A DNA stretch of 64,000 nucleotides, taken from NCBI GenBank assembly GCA_017408825.1, contig JAFQTX010000001.1, positions 20,406-84,405 of the forward strand, in the 5' to 3' direction. The translations under genes and the position numbers were made by a program. Within the stretch, counting starts at the first letter, position 1; every line of letters starts with the position of its first letter. Source of the DNA: Alistipes sp. GTDB lineage: Bacteria; Bacteroidota; Bacteroidia; Bacteroidales; Rikenellaceae. Positions 34,440-43,122 of the stretch are shown piece by piece. Under the pieces are notes generated by a model that was not told the origin of the DNA, did not search any database, and saw only the letters and a program-made list of their open reading frames with translations.

Positions 34440-35162
34440 ATGCGCATACTTACCGCTATACATCGAGCTGCGTTTATGCTACTATTGCTTGTTATACCTC
34501 ACGTGACAAGTGCGCAGACACGCTTCAAGTTTCAGGACTCGCTCGGTAGCTATCGTGTGGTCTTTACACCCCATGTCGAGTCGCAGGACGATGCAGTACG
34601 CTACCGCAAACCCCTTGTGGCTGATACTCATGAACTGCGCTTGGGCATTGCCTACTCGGTACTTACAGCCTCGATGGAGTATACCACTGACCATTGGTGG
34701 AATCCTCATTGGGACGATGGATATAGTGTCGGTGACTATGTTGTAGGCTCGCCCAATTGGCTGACATTTGGTGTTGAGGGTGGTCGCTGGTATAAGGATT
34801 GGCTATACTTTGGTGGCGCTCTTGTGTGGTCGGGAGGCTTCTCGGGAATATATGACTATAGTGCATATAAGCGTGTGGATACTTATAGTTATAATAGCTA
34901 CTCGTTGCTCCCTATTGTACGCTTTGCATGGCTGCGTCGAGGCATCGTGCAGCTCTACTCCGGTCTGGGTTTCGGACTCTCCGTTGCCCATTTCGACAGG
35001 CCTACAAGCGTGGGTGTTGATGTCAATGCTGCCTTTGACGTCACATTTATAGGCATCAGCGTGGGACGCAATCTCTTTGGGTATTTCGATATCAGTGGTG
35101 GCTCACGTGGTGCTATATCTCTTGGCGTTGGTTATCGTTTCTTGAATAAAAATAAAAAGTAG
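34440..35162 (+). CDS. Exported beta-barrel-like protein (first of a tandem pair)
   Basis: A 240-residue exported protein of unknown family. The N-terminus (MLLLLVIPHVTSAQT) is a signal peptide. The mature part alternates hydrophobic and polar residues with many aromatics (NWLTFGVEGGRWYKDWLYFGGALVWSGG; RRGIVQLYSGLGFGLSVAHF) and ends in GAISLGVGYRFLNKNKK, so a small outer-membrane beta-barrel is plausible. The next gene encodes a protein of the same length with similar segments (VGISVGR / VGISVGK; YSSLGLG / YSGLGFG), so they are diverged duplicates. The function is unknown. Confidence 0.7.
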   Translation: MRILTAIHRAAFMLLLLVIPHVTSAQTRFKFQDSLGSYRVVFTPHVESQDDAVRYRKPLVADTHELRLGIAYSVLTASMEYTTDHWWNPHWDDGYSVGDYVVGSPNWLTFGVEGGRWYKDWLYFGGALVWSGGFSGIYDYSAYKRVDTYSYNSYSLLPIVRFAWLRRGIVQLYSGLGFGLSVAHFDRPTSVGVDVNAAFDVTFIGISVGRNLFGYFDISGGSRGAISLGVGYRFLNKNKK

Positions 35163-35168
35163 GAGGTT

Positions 35169-35891
35169 ATGAGAATACGTATATTTATGCTACTTGTTGC
35201 GTTTGTCGCCTCGCTTACCACAGTATTGGCGCAGAGCAACGTAACTACGGAGCAACTATCCGACAATGTGTCGGCCTATTGGGCTGAGCAGCAGCACTCT
35301 GCAACGATGACTCAAGTGTCAAACCTCTCGCCTGATGATGCTCTGCCCTCGGTGCGTTTCGCTAACTCGCTTGAGCTTGGTACAGCCGTGCCAGGGGCTT
35401 CGCTGATACTGCTTATGGAGCTATATACCGATGTGGATCGGGGCTTACAATCCCAGAGTCGCAACTTTAGTCAGATACTCCACGATGCCAGCCACTACAG
35501 CTCCGCAGAGCGCTGTTGGCCCTGCCTGTCGCTCAACTATCAACACAGCGTAAAGCGCTGGCTGTCGCTCGGTGTGAAGAGTACTGTGGGGTGGAAGACA
35601 CGCTCCGAACGCCACGTGGTAAGTAACGATGTCTACCGACGTTACTCTATGTGTCTTGCCTCGCTGATGTTTAATATGCGCTTTAGCTGGCTACATCGTG
35701 ACTACGTGTCGATGTATTCGTCGCTTGGCTTGGGAGCAATGGCTCATATTCAGTTTGGCGATAGCTGGTTGGCACCTATGGTCGACGCTGCGTGGGTAGG
35801 TATCTCGGTAGGAAAGCGGGTATATGGCTATGCCGAGTTTGGCGCAGGCGTTGGCGGTGTGCTGCGTGCGGGTGTTGGTGTTAGATTTTAG
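35169..35891 (+). CDS. Exported beta-barrel-like protein (second of a tandem pair)
   Basis: A 240-residue protein beginning MRIRIFMLLVAFVASLTTVLAQ, a clear signal peptide. Strand-like alternation fills the mature part (LSLGVKSTVGWKTRS; FNMRFSWLHRDYVSMYSSLGLGAMAHIQF) and the last residues GVLRAGVGVRF end in the terminal Phe typical of outer-membrane beta-barrels recognised by BamA. It starts 6 nt after its paralogue and is followed after 14 nt by a lipoprotein gene, so the three are one transcript. The function is unknown. Confidence 0.7.
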   Translation: MRIRIFMLLVAFVASLTTVLAQSNVTTEQLSDNVSAYWAEQQHSATMTQVSNLSPDDALPSVRFANSLELGTAVPGASLILLMELYTDVDRGLQSQSRNFSQILHDASHYSSAERCWPCLSLNYQHSVKRWLSLGVKSTVGWKTRSERHVVSNDVYRRYSMCLASLMFNMRFSWLHRDYVSMYSSLGLGAMAHIQFGDSWLAPMVDAAWVGISVGKRVYGYAEFGAGVGGVLRAGVGVRF

Positions 35892-35905
35892 AAATTGAAG
35901 CTACT

Positions 35906-36700
35906 ATGAGAAGAGTGTACCTATATTTGGCTATGGTGCTCAGCACCTTTACTTTCGTATCGTGTGTCATTGATGATGCCGAGAGTCGAGATCCAGAGCG
36001 TGTGGCTCAGACAATATGGAGCGAGGCGCACGCCGACCTTAGATATATCAACAAGATGCTTACCGACGTTGTGCACTTCGACCATATGTTGCAAATCGAG
36101 GATGATAGCCAGCGTGATAAATATTTCGACATCTATTTTGGCCAGCGTACAGAGCTCGAGGAGCGTGGCAATGGCTATGTTGTGAAGCGTATGTCGAACT
36201 ACGATATGCCGATATATACCTACTATATCACTAATAGGTGTGCTCTGGGTGAGGGTGAGTGGACCGTTCGCTATGAGGGCGGCAATGACTATACTATGAC
36301 CCTTACACCACAAGAGGATGGTAGTATTGAGGCAGATATATCATCACTCTATGTCGCCGAGTCGGAGGGTAGTGCAATACTCACGTTCGGCTATCTACTC
36401 CACGACCTCGACCAAGTGACGTGCAATGCCGAGGTGGAGCTCTGCTACGAGGGGTCTATCGAGCTTGTAGATAGGAGTATGGGTGAGTCGAAGCCTCTGA
36501 CCATATCTACACGCACGCTTGAGCCAGTGCTCTTCAGCGACCAGTGGGGATTTAAGGGTGGTAAGCTACGTATAGAGTGCCGTGACGAGTTCTACGGCTC
36601 ACGTGATGAGGTAGATGCCGAGTTCTTCTTCGATCCTCAGCGTGTCGATTTAACCTATCTTGGTGTTGTATACACAAAACACGCACAGTATGGTATATAA
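35906..36700 (+). CDS. Hypothetical lipoprotein
   Basis: A 264-residue protein. MRRVYLYLAMVLSTFTFVSC is a lipoprotein signal with Cys20. The mature part starts with a charged helix (ESRDPERVAQTIWSEAHADLRYINKML) and continues as beta-rich sequence (GEWTVRYEGGNDYTMTLTPQEDGSIEADISSLYV). No known domain is evident. It shares the operon with the two 240-residue barrel-like proteins, so it may be an outer-membrane accessory. It is convergent with the transglutaminase-like gene, with only 52 bp between stops. Confidence 0.7.
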   Translation: MRRVYLYLAMVLSTFTFVSCVIDDAESRDPERVAQTIWSEAHADLRYINKMLTDVVHFDHMLQIEDDSQRDKYFDIYFGQRTELEERGNGYVVKRMSNYDMPIYTYYITNRCALGEGEWTVRYEGGNDYTMTLTPQEDGSIEADISSLYVAESEGSAILTFGYLLHDLDQVTCNAEVELCYEGSIELVDRSMGESKPLTISTRTLEPVLFSDQWGFKGGKLRIECRDEFYGSRDEVDAEFFFDPQRVDLTYLGVVYTKHAQYGI

Positions 36701-36752
36701 ATCTACGGAGGTGGCAAAGCGTTAGTTAGCCACCTCCGTATCCTTGGGCCTG

Positions 36753-38180
36753 TTACATAACCTCATAGCCGATGCAGTGGTAGTAGCTCGAGCCGCTGGT
36801 GTTGATCGATATGTAGAGCATACCAGCATTCTGTGGCGTGATGGTGATTGTGTGCCTGCCATCGCTCGAACGAGTGAAATCACGATGCCATACCGAGCCA
36901 TTCTCGATGATGGCGCACTGCCGACCATTGCGTGGCGTGAAGCTAAAGGTGTAGCTCTCACCACGGCGCAGACGATAGTTCATAGGCACAGTGTCGATAT
37001 AGAGGTGTTTGCCCATATTGGAGTAGAATATCGGCAACTCGCTGATGTTGTGCTGCTTGATTAGCTCAGCTAACTTTTCCTCGTAGATGCCAGCCTCTAT
37101 CCACTCTTTGGAGTAATGTAGGTTCTTGGTGTTCTTGACAAGAGGGTCGCTAAGAGGGTAGGCCGCCGCCACATTTGCCCAGTCGTCGGCCGTGGGTTGC
37201 TCCACAGCATAGTCCAGAAGCAACGTCCACTGATTACCATCACCAGCCTTATAACCAAGACGCACACCACCCACATCACGCACCATATAGTCGATAGCAT
37301 ATAGACCGCCACCGAGGCTATGCCACTGGTCTAGATCGACGAAATTGCCGTTGTTGATGAGTGCTATGTTATATATGTTGCTTGGATGCCTAACGCGGAA
37401 GGTGTATGTCTTGCCTACTCGCAACGACCTCTCGAGTGGCATCTCACAGATCTCAAAGGTGGTGGTTATCTCGTCGCAGCTATAAAACGTCGGAAGCCTA
37501 AGCTCGCCCCGCAGCGCAAGGTCGTACATATGGTCAATGTCAAGCCTTAGCTTAACCCAGTCGCCAGTGGCACGTGGCAACGAGCGAAACTCGTCGAACG
37601 ATATGGTGGGGTAGAGGAACTGATCCGAGTCATTGTCCGGGAAGTGGGTGAATATCAAAAACTTGGGATCTATATCAAACCAATTCCAGATATACTTGTT
37701 GCGTTTGAATGTTCCGTTGTTCACGCTGCCAGCACCCCACGTGGCATCGAGAAATATGCCTCGCCCATCCACAATGGTGTATATCCAGGCGTGGCCACTG
37801 CTGTCGATGTTGCCATCTATGTCCTTCGACTTTCCGCATATGATGCGAGATTCGATGCCTACACACTTTGCTAGGTGGTAGTATAGCTCGCAGTAGGCCT
37901 GACACACGCCACGACGTTGCTCGTAACACTCGTCGGCGTGATATATGGTGTAGGTGGTGTCGTAGGCGATGTTGTCGCATAGCCACTTGTATATCGCCTT
38001 GGCCTTATTGTACTCAGTTGTGCACCCCTCGACAATGCTCTCGGCCAGAGGCGTGTAGTCGTACTTTGTCTGTGGCTCTTGGCTTGTGACCGAGCTTGAT
38101 GCTACGGCCGAGGCACTCGCTGGCATAATGCTGACAGATAGCGTAATGAGTAGTAGGGTGATGATCGTTGGAATTCTCAT
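36753..38180 (-). CDS. Exported transglutaminase-like (papain-fold) protein
   Basis: The ATG at 38180 (475 residues) is preferred over the TTG at 38207 because it puts the signal peptide MRIPTIITLLLITLSVSIMPASASA at the N-terminus. Residues ~55-170 form a transglutaminase-like core: KAIYKWLCDNIAYD, the nucleophile cysteine in RRGVCQAYCELYYHLAKCVGI, the histidine in SGHAWIYTIV and the aspartate in FLDATWG, so the Cys-His-Asp triad is intact. The C-terminal ~200 residues are beta-rich and contain two similar 'YTF-RH/YTFSFTPRN' strands followed by a short GRHTITITPQNAGMLYISI domain. Such proteins often act as peptidases on peptides or peptidoglycan; the substrate is unknown. Confidence 0.85.
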   Translation of the reverse strand: MRIPTIITLLLITLSVSIMPASASAVASSSVTSQEPQTKYDYTPLAESIVEGCTTEYNKAKAIYKWLCDNIAYDTTYTIYHADECYEQRRGVCQAYCELYYHLAKCVGIESRIICGKSKDIDGNIDSSGHAWIYTIVDGRGIFLDATWGAGSVNNGTFKRNKYIWNWFDIDPKFLIFTHFPDNDSDQFLYPTISFDEFRSLPRATGDWVKLRLDIDHMYDLALRGELRLPTFYSCDEITTTFEICEMPLERSLRVGKTYTFRVRHPSNIYNIALINNGNFVDLDQWHSLGGGLYAIDYMVRDVGGVRLGYKAGDGNQWTLLLDYAVEQPTADDWANVAAAYPLSDPLVKNTKNLHYSKEWIEAGIYEEKLAELIKQHNISELPIFYSNMGKHLYIDTVPMNYRLRRGESYTFSFTPRNGRQCAIIENGSVWHRDFTRSSDGRHTITITPQNAGMLYISINTSGSSYYHCIGYEVM

Positions 38181-38325
38181 AACTATGATGTTTGGTTTTG
38201 AAACCAAAGGTAGTAATAAATTTATAATTATGACTCTTTCGGCTGTAAATTATTGTATTGTAGTCACCGTTTATCGTTTGCTGCAATCCCTGCCGATATA
38301 TTTTTTTGCTCTGAGCGACTAAATA

Positions 38326-38357
38326 TTTTGCAAATCGATATATTTTGTTTACTTTTG
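38326..38357 (+). promoter_or_regulatory. Promoter of tRNA-Arg
   Basis: TTTTG at 38326-38330, 19 nt, TACTTTTG at 38350-38357; the mature tRNA starts 67 nt further on. Confidence 0.65.
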
Positions 38358-38424
38358 CACCGCAAAAGCCCATGCAATGATATTCCCGGATATGATTTGG
38401 GGTATTGTAGTTGAGGCGAGTGAT

Positions 38425-38498
38425 GGTTCCGTAGCTCAGTTGGATAGAGCAACAGCCTTCTAAGCTGTGGGTCGTGGGTTCGAACCCCGCCGGAATCA
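38425..38498 (+). tRNA. tRNA-Arg (anticodon TCT)
   Basis: A 74-nt cloverleaf. The acceptor GGTTCCG pairs with CGGAATC (one G-T), followed by discriminator A; D arm TAGCTCAGTTGGATAGAG; anticodon arm around CCTTCTAAG; T arm GTGGGTTCGAACCCC. CCA is not encoded. Its 3' end is the integration site of the island that follows: the IR and att-like sequences begin inside the T arm/acceptor stem. Confidence 0.95.
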
Positions 38499-38688
38499 CT
38501 TTTAGACCTTATAACACACCCTGTTGTAAGGTTTTTTTTGTGTCCATACCTCCTTTATTACCCACAAAAATAATAGGTGTAACACCCTTAAAATATCAAT
38601 TATTAGGATGTTACATCTATTACAAACCTTACAACCTAACACTCTTCAATCACATCAATTACATTGGTGTGCTGGGTGTGTTGTGGAG
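38485..38688. repeat. Left ~204-bp inverted repeat arm around the integrase
   Basis: Begins in the tRNA T arm (CCCGCCGGAATCAC) and ends ...GTGTTGTGGAG. It is the reverse complement of 39900-40102 apart from two homopolymer length changes and about one substitution (AACCTAAC/AATCTAAC). The spacer 38689-38774 has CTAAAAAGTGATACC and GACCACTTTTAG, two further partial copies of the att core in opposite directions, possibly arm- or core-type recombinase sites. Confidence 0.9.
38490..38503 (+). other. Putative attL core (14 bp, overlaps tRNA-Arg 3' end)
   Basis: CCGGAATCACTTTT is repeated directly at 53984-53997 and inverted at 40085-40098. It overlaps the acceptor stem, as expected for a tRNA-targeting tyrosine recombinase. 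Confidence 0.65.
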
Positions 38689-38774
38689 GTCATTACACTA
38701 AAAAGTGATACCTATATGTGACCACTTTTAGTAGGTCTCAGCAAATGTTGTAACCATTTAATTTATAAAGTGTT

Positions 38775-39929
38775 ATGTGGAATATTACATTTTGTTGTAG
38801 AGGTGCAAAAGTGGGTAAAGATGGACTTGCTCCTGTGGAGATGGTCATCACTGTTGATGGGGTTAGAAGTTATAGAAGGCTATCTATCAAAGTTAATCCA
38901 TTAGAATACAAGAAGTTGATATCCAGTAAGAGGGATAACTATGTCAAGAGATATTGTGAGAATGAGAGGTTAAAGGCATATGACACCATATCCAAGTTGG
39001 AGATGATGGGATATCCTATCACCATAGAAGTAGTCAAAGATGCCCTTATAAATGGTGTAAACACAAATTATTCATTGAAGGATCTACAACAGGACTTCTT
39101 AACCATTAGTAAGCAAAGAGTAGGCACTGACTTATCCATACCTTGCTACCAAAGATATGTGAGAATTACAAATAAGGTGATTGCGATATTAGACAATAAA
39201 GAGTGTAGGACAATTACTAATAAAGATATTAGGTTATTGGCAGCAGAACTTAGAGGGAGTCTACAAGCATCAAGTTTTGCTAACCAGTGGTCAATAGTAA
39301 AACTATTCATCAATTATGGGATAAACAACAATAGGATATTGGGACATAACCTCTTTGATTCAATTAAGGTTGAGAGAAAACCTAAAAAAGTTGAGTATCT
39401 TACCAGTGATGAGTTGAATAAGATTCGTAGTACCCCATATTCATCCCCATCATTACAAAGAGTTGCTGACATCGCCATTTTGCAGGCAAATTTAGGATTG
39501 GCATACTGTGATTTGGTGGATATTAAAAGAGATGACATACAAGAGAGAGGTGGAGTGAAGTTTATTCAAAAGCAAAGACAAAAGACAGGAGTTGAGTATA
39601 TAACAGTAGTCAATGATGAGTCGTTGGAGATATTGGAGAGGTATAATTTTAGTATCATCATATCTAATCAAGCATATAATAGATTCCTAAAAATTGTCGC
39701 CCTGCAAGCAGGGGTGAATAAGAACCTTCATAGTCATCTTTTGAGACATACTTTTGCACATCACCAACTAAATGAGAAGCACTTAAACATTGCTACTGTG
39801 AGCAAGATGTTGGGGCATACTAACCTAAAACAGACAATGCACTACTGCGAGAAACACACCACAACAGTCTTAGAGGAGTATTTGAAAGCAAATGAAAGTC
39901 TCCACAACACACCCAGCACACCAATGTAA
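38775..39929 (+). CDS. Tyrosine recombinase / site-specific integrase
   Basis: A 384-residue phage-type integrase of the Bacteroidota group. The N-terminal ~100 residues resemble the Arm DNA-binding domain (GAKVGKDGLAPVEMVITVDGVRSYRRLSIKV). Then come a SAM-like core-binding domain (~110-215) and the catalytic domain: LLRHTFAHHQLNEKHL with the R and H, KMLGHTNLKQTMHYC with the second H and the nucleophile tyrosine. The first catalytic Arg region reads ANLGLAYCDLVDI instead of TGLRxSE, a variant I believe is common in this phylum. The last ~10 codons lie inside the right inverted repeat. It probably integrates the island at tRNA-Arg. Confidence 0.9.
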   Translation: MWNITFCCRGAKVGKDGLAPVEMVITVDGVRSYRRLSIKVNPLEYKKLISSKRDNYVKRYCENERLKAYDTISKLEMMGYPITIEVVKDALINGVNTNYSLKDLQQDFLTISKQRVGTDLSIPCYQRYVRITNKVIAILDNKECRTITNKDIRLLAAELRGSLQASSFANQWSIVKLFINYGINNNRILGHNLFDSIKVERKPKKVEYLTSDELNKIRSTPYSSPSLQRVADIAILQANLGLAYCDLVDIKRDDIQERGGVKFIQKQRQKTGVEYITVVNDESLEILERYNFSIIISNQAYNRFLKIVALQAGVNKNLHSHLLRHTFAHHQLNEKHLNIATVSKMLGHTNLKQTMHYCEKHTTTVLEEYLKANESLHNTPSTPM

Positions 39930-40102
39930 TTGATGTGATTGAAGAGTGTTAGATTGTAAGGTTTGTAATAGATGTAACATCCTAATAATTGATATTTTAA
40001 GGGTGTTACACCTATTATTTTTTGTGGGTAATAAAGGAGGTATGGACACAAAAAAACCTTACAACAGGGTGTGTTATAAGGTCTAAAAGTGATTCCGGCG
40101 GG
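39900..40102. repeat. Right ~203-bp inverted repeat arm
   Basis: The reverse complement of 38485-38688. It overlaps the integrase C-terminal codons and ends GATTCCGGCGGG, an inverted copy of the tRNA-Arg 3' end. Confidence 0.9.
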
Positions 40103-40798
40103 AATGGAGACCTCCTCACTAACCTTCACATCCACAAATCATTTATCAAGCATCATAACCCATTGGTCACATATTAGTCTCAGCATTAATATGTTGCTGC
40201 GAAGGTAATCGTAAATCCTGATTTGCCAAACTATTGGCATAAGATTCTTATTACCTATTATACATCTTTTTAATGATGCAATTCCAAAACTACATAACTA
40301 TTTCATTATAAGTAATATATCGAAGATTGTTCCTAACTATTTGTTCTTATTATTATTTCTCTTCTCTCTATCTCCTTCTCTCTTTCTTATATATACTAAA
40401 AACAATACTATAATATCTATTTAAGAATTCTTAATGTAAACATAGTTTTTATGATTCTTAATTATCATTGATGAATCCTCAATATACTAAATTTAATTTA
40501 CCTATTTAGTACTAAAATTATAGATGTACTATTTTAATACTTAAAGTGTGCTTTTTGAAGTATTGAGTAGTGATCTGTATTTAGTCTTTGTTTTAAATTA
40601 TATAGATTCATATATCACCTAACAGACTAACCAATAGGATGTGATTGATGTCTTTTTATGTCGAAGCGAAAGTATTGATATAGTTTTCAAACAGAGATGA
40701 TGTATCATTACATCTCAAAACATAGTTGATGTCTTTGAAAAGTGATTAATGGTAAGTTGTGGATGTATCCAATAATAAAGAGAAACCTCCCCAACAAT
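40103..40798. other. AT-rich intergenic stretch, no gene seen
   Basis: About 700 bp, strongly AT-rich with homopolymer-like runs (TCTCTCTATCTCC, TTTCTTATATATAC). No ORF of credible composition on either strand and no recognised RNA. Typical of integrated-element ends. Confidence 0.6.
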
Positions 40799-40843
40799 GA
40801 AGTGACCCCAAAAGTTTGGACAAAAAACTTTTGGGGTCACTTC
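40799..40843. repeat. 19-bp perfect inverted repeat, IS-end-like or bidirectional terminator
   Basis: GAAGTGACCCCAAAAGTTT (40799-40817) and its exact complement at 40825-40843 with a 7-nt loop. TGACCCCAAAAGTTTGGACA resembles the terminal repeats of IS3-type elements; the arm overlaps the stop codon of the 40842-41615 gene. Confidence 0.6.
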
Positions 40844-41615
40844 ACTCCCTTCGCCATTGTTTGGGCACTGATGCGCCACTGCATTTCTGCGGCTCTGTAT
40901 TGATGCTGTGGGCGGTATCTCTATACCAAGATTCACTATCTATATGTTTGCTCAGAACGTAAATAAGATACTTGATCACTGAAGCCTTTGCGTATTCTGA
41001 ATTGTAAATCTTTGAGAAGTTCCTCTCAACAACACATCTTTCAAACTCTTTAAATGAAATGCCCTTAAAAGCATCATCGCAGACATAGTCATATACTTTG
41101 CGTAAGTAACACTGGTCGATTAAGCGACTTGATACACTTTGGCTTGGCTTGTTAATGGCGTAAATATCCACACCAAAAGTAAGCTCAATGCGTTTACGCA
41201 AGATTGGCATATGTTTAATAAAACATTCAACATCAAACGTTCCAGGCATATTAAAGTCGTGGTCATCAACGAATCTCCTATAATACTGATACTCACTCTC
41301 AGTGTCAAATTCGAGGTCAAGCTTCTCGGTTAATAGTTTAAGTAAATAGGTGTTGTCATATGACGAGTCCATATAATAAGCACTTATCATATCGGCAACT
41401 ATTAAAGGTGAAGCGACACGGCTTAGTTCTACAATCGTGTAAAACTCGTCGTAGTTACACTCTTCTGGAAACGGAGTATAATCTAATAGTTCTCTATCCT
41501 TCGCACGATTACGCTGCTCACATTCATCCTTGTAACATTTATCTATGATGCGTATTGCTTTGGATACAATTGCAATAATGTTTAGTTGTGCTATAAACTC
41601 TAAATTCTGTTTCAT
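40842..41615 (-). CDS. Hypothetical island protein
   Basis: A 257-residue protein that I do not recognise. It has no signal peptide or membrane segment and is predicted helical throughout (NIIAIVSKAIRIIDKCYKDECEQRNRAKDRELL; FKEFERCVVERNFSKIYNSEYAKASVIKYLIYVL), with many Tyr, Asp and Glu. The last ~15 residues (EPQKCSGASVPKQWRRE) look unlike the rest and are encoded next to the IS-like palindrome, so the original C-terminus may have been replaced. Because it lies in a defence island between the integrase and the retron-like unit, it is a candidate uncharacterised defence gene; that is context only. Confidence 0.6.
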   Translation of the reverse strand: MKQNLEFIAQLNIIAIVSKAIRIIDKCYKDECEQRNRAKDRELLDYTPFPEECNYDEFYTIVELSRVASPLIVADMISAYYMDSSYDNTYLLKLLTEKLDLEFDTESEYQYYRRFVDDHDFNMPGTFDVECFIKHMPILRKRIELTFGVDIYAINKPSQSVSSRLIDQCYLRKVYDYVCDDAFKGISFKEFERCVVERNFSKIYNSEYAKASVIKYLIYVLSKHIDSESWYRDTAHSINTEPQKCSGASVPKQWRRE

Positions 41616-41964
41616 AGTTTTAGTTATTGTTAGGGGTTATTATCCCTATGCCAAATGCGCTGAACGCTGGCTACAGATTTGTTAGTTCCAATTTATGGGT
41701 TGATAACACTTGGGGATATATCCTGCGGCCGTGCTGTTTTGGTTATCTTTTATTGTGGTTGCAATCAGTCCAAATCCTTCCACATTGCAACGGCGAAGTT
41801 ATGAAGGATTTTGCAAACAAACAAGATGTACCCCCGTTAGGGGTACAATGTTCGTGGCGAGAATGATGCTGGAGGGCGATATTTTTTTTAGGTTTCCTTA
41901 TTGGTTTCGATAAATCGATATCGCAATTAGCTGTGAAATGCGAAGTTATACTTTCGAGGCGGCA
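41616..41964. other. Intergenic region with a small GC hairpin, no gene supported
   Basis: Short ORFs in two frames (to 41866 and 41913) have no convincing start or composition. The only clear structure is GTACCCC/GGGGTAC at 41828-41846. It could be the decayed end of another element. Confidence 0.4.
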
Positions 41965-42138
41965 TCATATGCCCTAAATCACCCGAATACACCCTTAGCG
42001 CTTTGATGGCAATTTGCCCAGAAAATCTATTATAATTTGCCAAATCGCCTTAAAAAATCGAGATTTGGCAAATTATAAGCAAAAATCAAGACGAAAATCA
42101 GGAATTCCCTTCAAAACGCATACTTTGATAGAGGCCTT
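41965..42138. repeat. Island direct repeat DR1, copy A (174 bp)
   Basis: About 85% identical by eye to 49374-49547 and of equal length. It contains a perfect 17-bp stem, TTATAATTTGCCAAATC (42030-42046) with its complement at 42062-42078; the stem is partly decayed in copy B. Homology resumes at 42295-42332 (ATTCGCATAGTAAACAAGTGAAATTTTCACATTA-type), so the full unit runs to the truncated AbiEii-like pseudogene, with ~155 bp present only in this copy. Confidence 0.85.
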
Positions 42139-42333
42139 CTCTTGTCGCAAATTTATCGTATTTTGTGGCAAATATATCAATTGTCGCAGACTGTCTTAGT
42201 GAATTTCGTAGTAGACACAAATTGAATAAGATTACTCCTTCTTTTTAAACTATCTGGATTTGCTCGTAACATTACAAATAAAGCACTTTTTACTCAATTC
42301 GCATAGTAAACAAGTGAAATTTTCACATTACCC

Positions 42334-42707
42334 CTGGACGACCGTGGCGATGTTGTAGGTTTTGGAGCATCGTGCATAGTGGGCAATTCAAAGGATGGCA
42401 GTGTGAGACTTGACTTGTTTTACACCGATCCTTTTATCCGTCCACAGGAGTAGGTTGATACTATCCGCATGGCAGCAGTGGAATACATTGCTGCAACGAA
42501 GATGGACGTAGTATCGAGAGGTGGTCGTAAGAAGAATTTCTGGGATTTACATATGTGCGTGATAAATATTTTGTCAAGCAACTGCTTCCGCTCTATCAGG
42601 AGCGCTACCCATACGGAGCAACAGAAGAGGAGTGTATGGCGGGATTAATGAACTTTACGGTAGCCGATACAGAGCCCGATCCAGTATCTTTGCTCGGTAA
42701 AGTTTAG
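42334..42707 (+). pseudogene. Remnant of an AbiEii/AbiGii-type nucleotidyltransferase gene
   Basis: The C-terminal ~125 codons remain. The reading frame from 42334 gives DDRGDVVGFGASCIVG...DLFYTDPFIRPQE, an in-frame TAG at 42451, then AAVEYIAATKMDVVSRGGRKKNFWDLH, then a 1-nt deletion near 42552 after which the frame continues as YVRDKYFVKQLLPLYQERYPYG and ends at 42707. MDVxSRGGRKKxFWD is typical of the nucleotidyltransferase (AbiEii toxin-like) family. The N-terminal part is missing; homology to DR1 stops at 42332, right at the break. It differs from the intact AbiEii at 45141-45968. Confidence 0.8.
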
Positions 42708-42763
42708 CAACTAATTAAGTTTGATTGTATAGATTAAATTTCCTAAGAAACAATAAATTTTGT

Positions 42764-42771
42764 ACCTTTGT
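42764..42771 (+). promoter_or_regulatory. -7 element upstream of the retron-like unit
   Basis: TACCTTTG at 42764-42771; the -33 position has only TTTC, so this is a partial match. Transcription would start near 42778, before the candidate ncRNA. Confidence 0.45.
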
Positions 42772-42805
42772 GGCGTATTCGTTCTTTGATAGAGTGGAAG
42801 AAGGT

Positions 42806-43074
42806 TTAATAGACCAAGAAGTACTACGAAACTAAAGTGATTTTTTCACAACCTTATTGGTATTAACGGGGAGCCGCAAGTCGAATCGACAAGACGACAT
42901 ATCCACGTAATAGATTTGTTACGCTATATAGTATCTCAATTATTTGGATAGGATGTGTTCTGTTTGTTATTTTTTGATATTGCATAAAACTCGTATAATG
43001 CTTCAGCAATGTGGCATGGGAAAATAGAGAGCAAACGAAGGTCAATGCATATAGTACTTTTAGGTTGGTAATAC
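42806..43074 (+). ncRNA. Candidate retron msr-msd RNA
   Basis: This region upstream of the reverse transcriptase lacks an ORF on the coding strand but has the expected bracket. AAGTACTA (42820-42827) pairs with TAGTACTT (43053-43060), and outside it ACCAA (42814-42818) pairs with TTGGT (43066-43070): an a1/a2-like duplex closing ~270 nt. Inside are small hairpins (GTGA/TCAC at 42837-42849, GTCG/CGAC at 42881-42891, ATTGC...GCAAT around 42981-43010). The branching G and the exact msd limits cannot be placed by eye. This is inference from retron organisation. Confidence 0.5.
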
Positions 43075-43122
43075 TGATGGTGGCATGGCAATATTGCCGT
43101 AAAACCTTTAAAAGTATTAAAA

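Noticed and set aside
38775-39929. Integrase called inactive because the first catalytic Arg motif reads GLAYCD
   Set aside because: This variant seems frequent among Bacteroidota integrases and the other catalytic residues are intact.
41627-41913. Two overlapping small ORFs (79 and 67 codons)
   Set aside because: Odd composition, no promoter, no family; treated as intergenic.
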